Positions 34,508-42,548 of a stretch of DNA of 64,000 nt are shown here, in pieces. How positions within the stretch are numbered: position 1 is the first letter of the stretch; each line of letters starts with the position of its first letter. Under the pieces are notes generated by a model that had not been told where the DNA came from, did no database searches, and worked only from the letters and a program-made list of their open reading frames with translations. The translations under genes and the position numbers were made by a program. This DNA comes from JAOSJT01 sp035362335 (GTDB lineage Bacteria; Bacteroidota; Ignavibacteria; SZUA-365): contig DAOSDL010000007.1 in the NCBI GenBank assembly GCA_035362335.1, forward strand, positions 62,001-126,000, given 5' to 3'.

Positions 34508-35050
34508 ATGTCTGCCGGTCCTATCGTACGGAGTTACTGGGTTCGTGACGGCCAGTTGATGGCCGGCCCGTATCCCGGCAGCATCGACGCGACGGAAGCG
34601 CAGGAGAAGCTGCGGCTGCTGCTGGACGCGGGTGTGCGCGCCTTCCTCGATCTCACCGAGGACGACGAGACCAATCTCACCGGTCAACTCGTGCTGCGCT
34701 ATCAGGAGTTGCTCCGCGCCATCGCCGAAGAACGTGGTGATTCCGTCTACGCGTTGCGTTTTCCCTATCTCGACATGTCCGTTCCCGAGCCCGCGTTCAT
34801 GGTGGACATCCTCGACGCCATCGACGACCATATCGCAGCTGGCCGCGCCGTGTACGTGCATTGCCGCGGTGGCCTCGGACGCACGGGGACGGTTGTCGGT
34901 TGCTGGCTTGCGCGGCATGGCCACGCAGTGGGAGACGAGGCGCTCGATACCATTCAGCGCCTGCGTCAAGGTGACGAACACTGGCTCCCGGATTCGCCGC
35001 AGACCTTCGAGCAATGCGATTTTGTGCGGACCTGGCCATGCGGTCGCTGA
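34508..35050 (+). CDS. Dual-specificity-type protein phosphatase
   Basis: The protein has 180 residues and is a Cys-based phosphatase. The P-loop HCRGGLGRTGT contains the nucleophile Cys119 and Arg125, and the likely general acid is Asp89 in PYLDMSVPE. AAGGAGG lies just upstream of the ATG. This is the same small-phosphatase family as cyclin-dependent kinase inhibitor 3-like bacterial proteins. The substrate may be phosphotyrosine or a phospho-sugar/inositol. The 3' end overlaps the AddB-like gene by 13 nt, which suggests one transcript. Confidence 0.85.
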   Translation: MSAGPIVRSYWVRDGQLMAGPYPGSIDATEAQEKLRLLLDAGVRAFLDLTEDDETNLTGQLVLRYQELLRAIAEERGDSVYALRFPYLDMSVPEPAFMVDILDAIDDHIAAGRAVYVHCRGGLGRTGTVVGCWLARHGHAVGDEALDTIQRLRQGDEHWLPDSPQTFEQCDFVRTWPCGR

Positions 35051-37728
35051 AATCCGCGCTGCACGATACCTCCGAACTTCTCCACGCCATCGAAGACGGC
35101 GGGGTGGTGCTCTGCGCCACGCAGCGCCTCGCACGCTACATCGGCGTACTGCACACGCGGCATGCGATCGCCGGCGGAAGGATGGTGTGGCCGGCACCAT
35201 CCATCCTGCCATTGCGCGCCTGGCTCGCGTCCCGCCATGCCGACTTGCTGCTGCTCAGCCCCGACACGCGCTATAACCCTGTGCTCGGTGCCGCTCAGGA
35301 AAGCGCGCTCTGGGAGGAGGCCTTGCGCGCGCGGCGCGAAGGCGAGGCCGCGGTGAACACCGATGCCCTGGCCCGCATGATGTCCGAGGCCCTCGCGGGC
35401 GAGGCGCTGTGGCGGGTTCACGCCGACGAGCCACTGACCGAGGATCACGGGCTGTATCTCCGCGTGCGCGCGGATGTGCTCGGGCGTTGCGAGCGGCTCG
35501 GTTTGTCTCCCTCCGCCCGGATGTGGAGTTCCGTGACCGATGCGCTGCGCGACGGCATACTCCCCGCGCCCCGCCTCGTGCTACTCGCGGGTTTCGATCT
35601 GGACATGCCCCCGGCGCAGGCCGCGCTGCTCGACGCACTCGACGCCCGTGGCTCGGAGCTGCGCATGTACACGCCGGAACGGGATCCCGTACGTTGTTAT
35701 CGCGAAAGCTACTCATCCCGCGAGGAGGAAATTCGCGCCGCCGCTCTCTGGGCGAGAGCAGCACTGGAACGGGGTGAAAAGGACATCGGTATCGTGTTTC
35801 CTCGACTGGACGAGGATCGCGCGCGCATACAGCGGCTGTTTCAGGAAGTCCTCGCGCCGCGCACATTACCGGACGTTGACGATCGCGACAGCGCGCCCTT
35901 GTTCGAAATCTCGCTCGGTGGCAGTCTCGCGCGTGAAGCACTCGCGAGTGCCGCCTTGCACGCGCTGGATGTGCTTCGACCGCGCATGCGCCTGGACATC
36001 CTGAGCCGTGTTCTCCGCTCGCCTTTCCTCGCGGGGGGGAAGGAGTACGAACACGCGCGTGCCCGTCTGGATGTGCAACTGCGCGAGTATGCCACCGACG
36101 AATTGGCCACGCGGGACTGTATCGACTTTTTGCGGACGAACGCGGAAGCAGGGGACACACTCCCGCTGCGTTTGGCCGAAATGCAGCGTCCGCCAGATGA
36201 GGCGCCCCCTTCCGTGTGGGCCGATACCTTCGACCACACCTTGACCGCCTTGGGTTGGCCGGGCGAGCAGGCGCTCGGACGCAGGGAGCATCAGGTGCGA
36301 CAGCGTTTCAGCGAACAACTGCGCGTGTTCGCCTCACTTGATCGCTGCGTGGGAGCGCTGGACTGCAGCGGCGCGCTGACACGCTTCCGGAGACTGGTAG
36401 CCGATACCATTTTTCAAATGGAATCCCGCGAAGCGCCCATTCAGATCATGGGTGTACTCGAAAGCGCAGGGCGGCGCTTCCGACTGCTGCGCATTTGCGA
36501 TATGTGCAGCGAAAGCTGGCCGCCCGCGCCCAGGCCCTTGCCCTTCCTCCCAATAGCGGCGCAACGTGCAGCCGGTGTGATAGGCGCCGTGCCCGACCGG
36601 CACGCCGAAGTGATGCAACGGTTGACCGCCGACCTTCCGAGACGCGGTGATATCGTGGTGTTGAGCAGCGCGACGATGGAAGGCGACAACGAGCTTCAGT
36701 GGACGCCAATGATGCGGGTGTACGAGGAATGCGAGGCCCCGGCTGTGCCGCCTTCGCTCGCGACGATGTTGCGCTCGCGGTCAACCACGCCGCTCGAGCG
36801 CTTCAGTGATGCGCGCGTTCCCGCCCTGCCAATGCACGACGCTCCGCGAGGTGGATCGCGCGTGCTGGCACTGCAAGCGGCCTGTCCGTTCCGCGCCTTC
36901 GCCGAAACGCGTCTCGCACCTGCATCGCCGGCCCTTCCCGAGCGAGGTGTGCGTCCACTCGATCGGGGTAATCTGCTTCATCTCACCTTGCAACACGCAA
37001 CGGAACTGTTGACTCGACGCACGTGGCAGAGCGTCGAAATGGAACGCGCTATGGACGAAGCCTTGCGCACAGCCTTGCGTGAGGCGGCGGGAGATCGCTT
37101 TCGCGATTTGCCGGCGCATCTGCTGGACGCCGAGCGGGAGTGCCTGCGTCAGCTCTTGCGCGAATGGCTGTGTGTGGAGCACGAGCGGCCTCCATTCACC
37201 ATTCAATCAGCGGAATTACCCGCGCAGGTCGCCGTCGGCGGTTTGAATCTCCGCGTGCGCATCGATCGCATCGACCGTCTCGATGATGGCAGCAGCTTGC
37301 TCATCGATTACAAATCGGGGAAAAAATCGCCGGCGGATTGGATGGGCGAGCGTCCTGCCGAGCCGCAATTACCATTGTACGCCGTCGCGATGAAGGATCA
37401 GGTGCGCGGCGTGGCCTTCGGCATCGTGCGGCGCGCCTCCTGCGCCTATGCGGGATTGGCCGATCGCGATCAGGGCATTGCTGGAGTGATGGACGCGGCG
37501 GAATGGACGGCGAAGAGCGGGATGCTGTCCTGGGAAGAACTGCGCGCACAATGGCTTCGCGTGCTTGAAACACTCGCGAGGGCATTTCGCGAGGGTGACG
37601 CGCGTGTCGACCCTCGCGACGGGGCGCGGACGTGCCAGTACTGTTCCTTGCCCGCGCTCTGCCGCGTGGGCGACACCCGGACACTGGCCGAGGATGAAGA
37701 CGCGCAAGGAGGAGAGGATGACGCCTGA
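35038..37728 (+). CDS. AddB-like Fe-S PD-(D/E)XK nuclease, DNA repair
   Basis: The protein has 896 residues. The N-terminal part is an inactivated helicase-like region with no Walker A. The C-terminal domain is a RecB-type nuclease: Asp743, then Asp757 and Lys759 in LLIDYKSG. Four cysteines, Cys616 (AACPFRAF) and Cys866, Cys869 and Cys875 (CQYCSLPALC), match the AddB/Cas4 iron-sulfur staple. The family is the so-called probable DNA repair protein found beside a UvrD-type partner. With the next gene it should form a two-subunit helicase-nuclease for double-strand break end processing. ATG 35038 is inferred, with no strong ribosome binding site. Confidence 0.85.
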   Translation: MRSLKSALHDTSELLHAIEDGGVVLCATQRLARYIGVLHTRHAIAGGRMVWPAPSILPLRAWLASRHADLLLLSPDTRYNPVLGAAQESALWEEALRARREGEAAVNTDALARMMSEALAGEALWRVHADEPLTEDHGLYLRVRADVLGRCERLGLSPSARMWSSVTDALRDGILPAPRLVLLAGFDLDMPPAQAALLDALDARGSELRMYTPERDPVRCYRESYSSREEEIRAAALWARAALERGEKDIGIVFPRLDEDRARIQRLFQEVLAPRTLPDVDDRDSAPLFEISLGGSLAREALASAALHALDVLRPRMRLDILSRVLRSPFLAGGKEYEHARARLDVQLREYATDELATRDCIDFLRTNAEAGDTLPLRLAEMQRPPDEAPPSVWADTFDHTLTALGWPGEQALGRREHQVRQRFSEQLRVFASLDRCVGALDCSGALTRFRRLVADTIFQMESREAPIQIMGVLESAGRRFRLLRICDMCSESWPPAPRPLPFLPIAAQRAAGVIGAVPDRHAEVMQRLTADLPRRGDIVVLSSATMEGDNELQWTPMMRVYEECEAPAVPPSLATMLRSRSTTPLERFSDARVPALPMHDAPRGGSRVLALQAACPFRAFAETRLAPASPALPERGVRPLDRGNLLHLTLQHATELLTRRTWQSVEMERAMDEALRTALREAAGDRFRDLPAHLLDAERECLRQLLREWLCVEHERPPFTIQSAELPAQVAVGGLNLRVRIDRIDRLDDGSSLLIDYKSGKKSPADWMGERPAEPQLPLYAVAMKDQVRGVAFGIVRRASCAYAGLADRDQGIAGVMDAAEWTAKSGMLSWEELRAQWLRVLETLARAFREGDARVDPRDGARTCQYCSLPALCRVGDTRTLAEDEDAQGGEDDA

Positions 37729-40700
37729 CCTCTCTATGACCTTCGATGACAGTGCCGCGAGGCGCGAAGCGCTGGATCCGGCGCGCTCCTTTATCGTGCA
37801 GGCGCCCGCCGGTGCGGGAAAAACCGAACTGCTCATACAGCGCTACCTTTCGCTGCTCGCCGTGGTCGACGCGCCCGAGGATATCGTGGCCATCACCTTC
37901 ACACGCAAGGCCGCCGGCGAAATGCGCGCTCGTGTGATCGATGCGCTCGACGCCGCGCGGGGTGAAGCTCCGGTGGAAGAGCACCGCCGCGTGACCTGGG
38001 AGCTGGCCGTGCGTGCCTTGCGACGCGACGCGGCGCTGGGCTGGCGCCTGCTCCACGCACCGGCGCGCATGCGCATGCTTACCATCGACGCGTTCAACGG
38101 ACGACTCGCCCGTATGCAACCATGGATCGCGGGAATCGGCGGACATATGGGAGTGACCGACGATGCGATGGAATTGTATCGCGAAGCAGCGCGCGCAGTG
38201 CTGCATCGGGTATCGCCGCGTTTGCGTGCGCGCGTGCTGCATTTGCTCGTACACCTCGACAATCGCTACGACAGTATCGAGGAGCGTCTCGCCGCCTTGC
38301 TCGCGGTGCGAGACCAATGGCGCCGCATGTTTTCCGATGAAAGCTTGCTCACGCGCGAATCAATGGAGCAGGCGTTGCAGGGCGTGATTCACACTGCACT
38401 GCACACACTGCGCGTTGCACTCCCGGCGGAACTCGCAGAAAACTTGCCGGTGCTTGCGCGACACGCGGCGGAGGAACTTGCCACCGAGGATACGCGCGAC
38501 GCGATGGATCTGCGACCCTGCCTGCACGTGACGGAACTCCCGGGCGACAACCCCGAGGCCCTGCCGCAATGGCTCGCCTTTGCCACGCTGCTGCTTACTC
38601 GGACCGACACCCTGCGCAGCGCCGGTGGCGTGACGAAACGCATCGGCTTCCCGTCCAAGCATCCGCTCAAACAGCGTTTGCTGGACTGCCTCGATTTGCT
38701 CGCTTCAAGACCCGAGGTCCACGCATCGCTGGTGGAATTACGGAGATTGCCGTCGGCAACCTTCACCGATGCGGAGTGGGAAATTCTTGCCGTGATCGCG
38801 GATCTCGCTCTCGCGGCGGCGGACGAACTGGAGCAAATCTTCGTGCATCGCGCAGCCGTCGATCACGTGCAGGTAGCCACGGCTGCGCTGCGTGCCTTGG
38901 GCGAGGATCTTGCGCCCAGCGACCTGGCATTGCTGCTTGAGCATCGCATTCAGCACATACTCGTGGATGAATTCCAGGACACCTCGGTCAGTCAATACAC
39001 GCTGCTTGAACGTCTCACCGCCGGCTGGGCGGCCGACGATGGACATTCGCTGTTCCTCGTTGGCGATCCCATGCAGTCGATTTATCGCTTCCGCGAGGCG
39101 GAGGTGGGGTTATTCCTGCGTTGCGCGGAAGAGCGGCGCCTGGGTTCGGTGCCCCTCGCCGTCCTGCGTCTGAGTCGGAATTTCCGTTCGGTGGAACCGG
39201 TGGTTCGCTGGGTAAATGCCGCTTTCGAGCGCATGCTGCCACGCGAAAATGACATCGCCGTGGGCGCGGTGTCCTTCGCCGCCTGCGCCGCGGTGCATGA
39301 ACGTGCGAGCACTGCGGATGGTGTGTACTTTCAACCGCTGTTCAACGCCACACCCGATGATGAGGCGCGACACGTGGTGGATTGTATCGAACGCGAACTC
39401 GCATACACGGATGCCGACGCGATAGAGTCCATTGCGGTTCTCGTTCGCGCGCGTTCACATCTTGCGCGCATCGCGGCGGAATTGCGCGCGCGGGGGCTGG
39501 GCTTTCGTGCCGTGGACATCGAACCGCTGTCGCATCATGCCAGCATTCGCGATGTGCTCGCTCTGACCATGGCCGTGCTGCATGCCGGCGACGAACTGTC
39601 ATTGCTCGCCGTGCTGCGAGGGCCTCTGTGTGGTTGCTCACTCGAAACGCTGCTGAGGCTCAGGGACATGGCCGAGCCGGGCGGATATGGAGAAGCGGCG
39701 CGGCGCGCATTGGATTCCGCCCACCTTTCACACGACGAGGGGACGCGATTGCGGCGTGTGCTCGATGTGCTCGATCGCGCGCGGGACAGGCGCGGGGCGC
39801 TTCCCCTGCGCGAATTGATCGAAGGAAGCTGGCTCGAAGCCGGGGGCGCGGCATGCACCGACGAGCGGGGATTGGCAGCAGCGGCGGCGTTTTTCGATGT
39901 GCTCGAAGGATGCGACGATGGCGGGGACATTACCGATTTTGCCGAGGTGCTTCGTCGTGTCGACGCGCTTTTCGTGCCGCCCGATCCCTCCGCCGACGGT
40001 CGCATCTCCCTCATGACGGTGCACAAATCCAAGGGTCTGCAATTCGATACCGTGATACTTCCGCGCCTGGAAGCCCGCACGCGTACCACTCCTCCGCGGC
40101 TTCTCGAGTGGATGTACCGTGCCCGCAGCACGGGTATGGATTTCATCATGGCGCCCGTGTCGGAGCAGGGTGCAGCGCAATCTTCCATCCTTTCGTGGAT
40201 GATGAACAGCATGAAGCGCAAGGATGCGCACGAACGGGATCGCGCGTTGTACGTTGCGAGCACACGGGCCCGGCGGCGACTGCATCTCTCCGCCCGTGTC
40301 TCCCTTAAGGAAAAGGATGGCGTTGCGCAGCTGGCCAGACCGATTGCCACAAGCTTCCTGCACGCACTCTGGCCGGTGTACGGCGAGGAAATGGAGCGCC
40401 TGGCAATGGAGCAGCGTGTCGAGACGGACGCCTTGGAAAGTCGGATTGAAGAAACGGAACAGCAATTATTCCGCTTGCCGGCTGCGTGGACTGCACCCGA
40501 GCTTCCCGCAGCGGTGCAGCTCGCCGGTGATGGAGCGGTCACTTCCGTGCGGGAGGATGGCGGCATGCATCGTGCACCGTTCCGTGCCAGCGAAGCTGCG
40601 CGCGCCGTGGGCGTGACCGTGCACGCCGCGCTGGCGGATATCGTACGAAACGGAGGCGTGCGGTGGTGGATGGACATGGATGAAGCGTCACGCCGCGAGC

Positions 40701-41107
40701 GTCTGCGCGTGTACTTCGCCTTGCACGCGCCGGGCCTGGATGCGGAAGCCTTGCTGAGCGACGCTGCCGAAGCGGTAACTGGCGCGACACACAGTGAACG
40801 CGGTCGCTGGCTGCTTGCCCAGCATGCGGAGGATGCGGTGGAGTGGGAGTTGCGCGCCGTGCTCGACGGCCATGTTGTCGGTGTGGTAATTGACCGGAGT
40901 TTCGTCGACGAGAACGGCGAGCGCTGGATCATCGACTACAAGACATCCACGCATGAGGGCGGGAATCTCGAGGCCTTTCTCGCCGCGCAGGAAGCGGCGT
41001 ATCAACCGCAGCTCCATCGCTACGCGCGCATCGTGCGAATGTTGGACCAGCGGTCAATCCACACGGCACTGTACTTCCCGAAGCTGGGCTTGCTACGCGA
41101 GGTGTAA
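37718..41107 (+). CDS. AddA-like UvrD/Rep helicase-nuclease
   Basis: The protein has 1129 residues. AAGGAGG lies about 5 nt before ATG 37718, overlapping the end of the AddB-like gene by 11 nt. The superfamily 1A helicase motifs are clear: Walker A APAGAGKTE with Lys35, motif Ia ITFTRKAAGEM, Walker B LVDEFQDTS near residue 417, motif III GDPMQSIYRFREAE, and motif V MTVHKSKGLQFDTVILP. The C-terminal RecB-like nuclease has WIIDYKTS near residue 1073, with the QLHRYARI helix after it. It is predicted to unwind and resect broken ends with its neighbour. Confidence 0.92.
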   Translation: MTPDLSMTFDDSAARREALDPARSFIVQAPAGAGKTELLIQRYLSLLAVVDAPEDIVAITFTRKAAGEMRARVIDALDAARGEAPVEEHRRVTWELAVRALRRDAALGWRLLHAPARMRMLTIDAFNGRLARMQPWIAGIGGHMGVTDDAMELYREAARAVLHRVSPRLRARVLHLLVHLDNRYDSIEERLAALLAVRDQWRRMFSDESLLTRESMEQALQGVIHTALHTLRVALPAELAENLPVLARHAAEELATEDTRDAMDLRPCLHVTELPGDNPEALPQWLAFATLLLTRTDTLRSAGGVTKRIGFPSKHPLKQRLLDCLDLLASRPEVHASLVELRRLPSATFTDAEWEILAVIADLALAAADELEQIFVHRAAVDHVQVATAALRALGEDLAPSDLALLLEHRIQHILVDEFQDTSVSQYTLLERLTAGWAADDGHSLFLVGDPMQSIYRFREAEVGLFLRCAEERRLGSVPLAVLRLSRNFRSVEPVVRWVNAAFERMLPRENDIAVGAVSFAACAAVHERASTADGVYFQPLFNATPDDEARHVVDCIERELAYTDADAIESIAVLVRARSHLARIAAELRARGLGFRAVDIEPLSHHASIRDVLALTMAVLHAGDELSLLAVLRGPLCGCSLETLLRLRDMAEPGGYGEAARRALDSAHLSHDEGTRLRRVLDVLDRARDRRGALPLRELIEGSWLEAGGAACTDERGLAAAAAFFDVLEGCDDGGDITDFAEVLRRVDALFVPPDPSADGRISLMTVHKSKGLQFDTVILPRLEARTRTTPPRLLEWMYRARSTGMDFIMAPVSEQGAAQSSILSWMMNSMKRKDAHERDRALYVASTRARRRLHLSARVSLKEKDGVAQLARPIATSFLHALWPVYGEEMERLAMEQRVETDALESRIEETEQQLFRLPAAWTAPELPAAVQLAGDGAVTSVREDGGMHRAPFRASEAARAVGVTVHAALADIVRNGGVRWWMDMDEASRRERLRVYFALHAPGLDAEALLSDAAEAVTGATHSERGRWLLAQHAEDAVEWELRAVLDGHVVGVVIDRSFVDENGERWIIDYKTSTHEGGNLEAFLAAQEAAYQPQLHRYARIVRMLDQRSIHTALYFPKLGLLREV

Positions 41108-41449
41108 GCCATGCCAAGCTTGCTCGATGTACCTGGAGCGCTTCGCGGGAACACGGAGAACACCGAGGGCTTCGCCACACCGAGGGCCCAGAGGGTTCGC
41201 GGCTTTGCGTCTCTGGGCCTTTGCGTTGACTCGATTGCGGCCGGGCGCACGGATCGAGCGGGAAGCGACCTCAACAATTCCTCTCCGCTCTCTCCGCTCT
41301 CTTCGCTCTCTTTCATCTCTTCAAATGTATCCCGCACTCAGCCGGTTGGCAGGATTCGAGCGGGAAGCAACCTCAAACATTCCTCTGCGCTCTCGGCGCT
41401 CTCCGCGCTCTCTTCGAATGTATCACGTACTCAGCAGGTAACGCGCCGA
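41108..41449. repeat. Intergenic region with dispersed repeat, family 1, copy B
   Basis: Nearly the whole 342-bp gap is repeat. From 41190 (TCGCGGCTTTGCGTCTC) to about 41440 it matches 18669-18905, with GAGCGGGAAGC units at 41256 and 41358. Upstream, GCGCTTCGCGGGAACACGGAG is a diverged piece of the 43-bp unit at 18529. No gene is seen. Confidence 0.8.
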
Positions 41450-42472
41450 TCAGCGTTCCACCTGCACCGTGGCCACGTCCACAAGGTCACCACTTTCGAG
41501 GAGAAGGTAGTACGTGCCCTCGGCGAGCGAGCCCGCATGCAGTGGAGCCGAATGCATACCGGCTTTCAACTCCTCGCGCAGCAGGAGATTCACCTGGCGT
41601 CCGCGGACGTCGAGCAGGGTGAGGGTTGCGCTGCCGGGTTCGGGCAGTGCGAAACGCACCATGGCCTCGCGCTGTACGGGATTGGGCGACACGTCATCGA
41701 TGAGGTACACGTGCATGCGTGAAGGGCGGGGAGGAGTGAGAGGAGTTTCGGGGAGCACGTTCCTGCGTTCGATCTCGGAAAAATCCGAACCGTCCCAGAG
41801 CAGAAAGTAAAACACGGATTGATCGTTTTTCTGCTCCAGGCGGAGATCCTTCGACGCGGCCATCAAGCGCACCAAACCCACATGCTTCTCGTCGCCCATG
41901 GCCGGGCTGATGACTGTGCGATGCCGCGAAAACCAATCGATGAAATTGCGTACGCATCCGGCCATCCACTCCTGCGACATCGAATCGATCTGCCATTCCA
42001 AATGCCGCAATGCCGCGGGTGACCGCATGGCGATGCGGCGCGACTCTCCGAGCAGCCGGTCCTCGCTGTCGAAAATGAACTGCGCCTTCGTGCGATGGTC
42101 AAGCATGCGCCGAAAATCCCGTGCACGCCGGGCTTCTTGCATGGACGACAGCAAGTCGCGCATTCGTCCACGCAATTCGCGGTGCTGCTTGCGCAAAGCC
42201 TGCAAACGCATGAGATCAGGCGCACGAAGCGTGCTGTCGAAGCCCGTCTTCCATGCACTCATGACGGGATACACATCGCTGCCGAGAAATTCAGCCACGG
42301 CTTTGTTGAGTGTTTGCTGAGCCCGATCCAGCGGCGAATTCTGCGCCTGCATCCGCAAGGGAAGGAGGAGCAAGACGACGGCGCAGAAGCGAAACACGAT
42401 AGCGTGCAAGCGAGGTTCTCCGGTATGGTACAAGATGAATTTCCGCATCATTTCGAAAGTACGGTAACGCAT
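41450..42472 (-). CDS. Secreted protein with C-terminal T9SS sorting domain
   Basis: The protein has about 340 residues from ATG 42472; ATG 42451 or 42448 are equally possible. A basic N-terminus and hydrophobic stretch (FCAVVLLLLPLRMQAQ) form the signal peptide. Residues about 50-210 are charged and helical, likely coiled-coil (MRLQALRKQHRELRGRMRDLLSSMQEARRARDFRR). The last 85 residues are a T9SS sorting domain (DDVSPNPVQREAMVRFALPE...GTYYLLLES). The middle has no recognisable family. It is probably a surface-exposed or secreted helical protein. It follows the membrane spermidine-synthase-like gene after 76 nt. Confidence 0.75.
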   Translation of the reverse strand: MRYRTFEMMRKFILYHTGEPRLHAIVFRFCAVVLLLLPLRMQAQNSPLDRAQQTLNKAVAEFLGSDVYPVMSAWKTGFDSTLRAPDLMRLQALRKQHRELRGRMRDLLSSMQEARRARDFRRMLDHRTKAQFIFDSEDRLLGESRRIAMRSPAALRHLEWQIDSMSQEWMAGCVRNFIDWFSRHRTVISPAMGDEKHVGLVRLMAASKDLRLEQKNDQSVFYFLLWDGSDFSEIERRNVLPETPLTPPRPSRMHVYLIDDVSPNPVQREAMVRFALPEPGSATLTLLDVRGRQVNLLLREELKAGMHSAPLHAGSLAEGTYYLLLESGDLVDVATVQVER

Positions 42473-42548
42473 CGTCTCGGGACAAGGAAAATCCTCGTCC
42501 CTGATCCCGTTGGCGCAATGCTCACGGTACACGAGCGCTGCGACGCGT

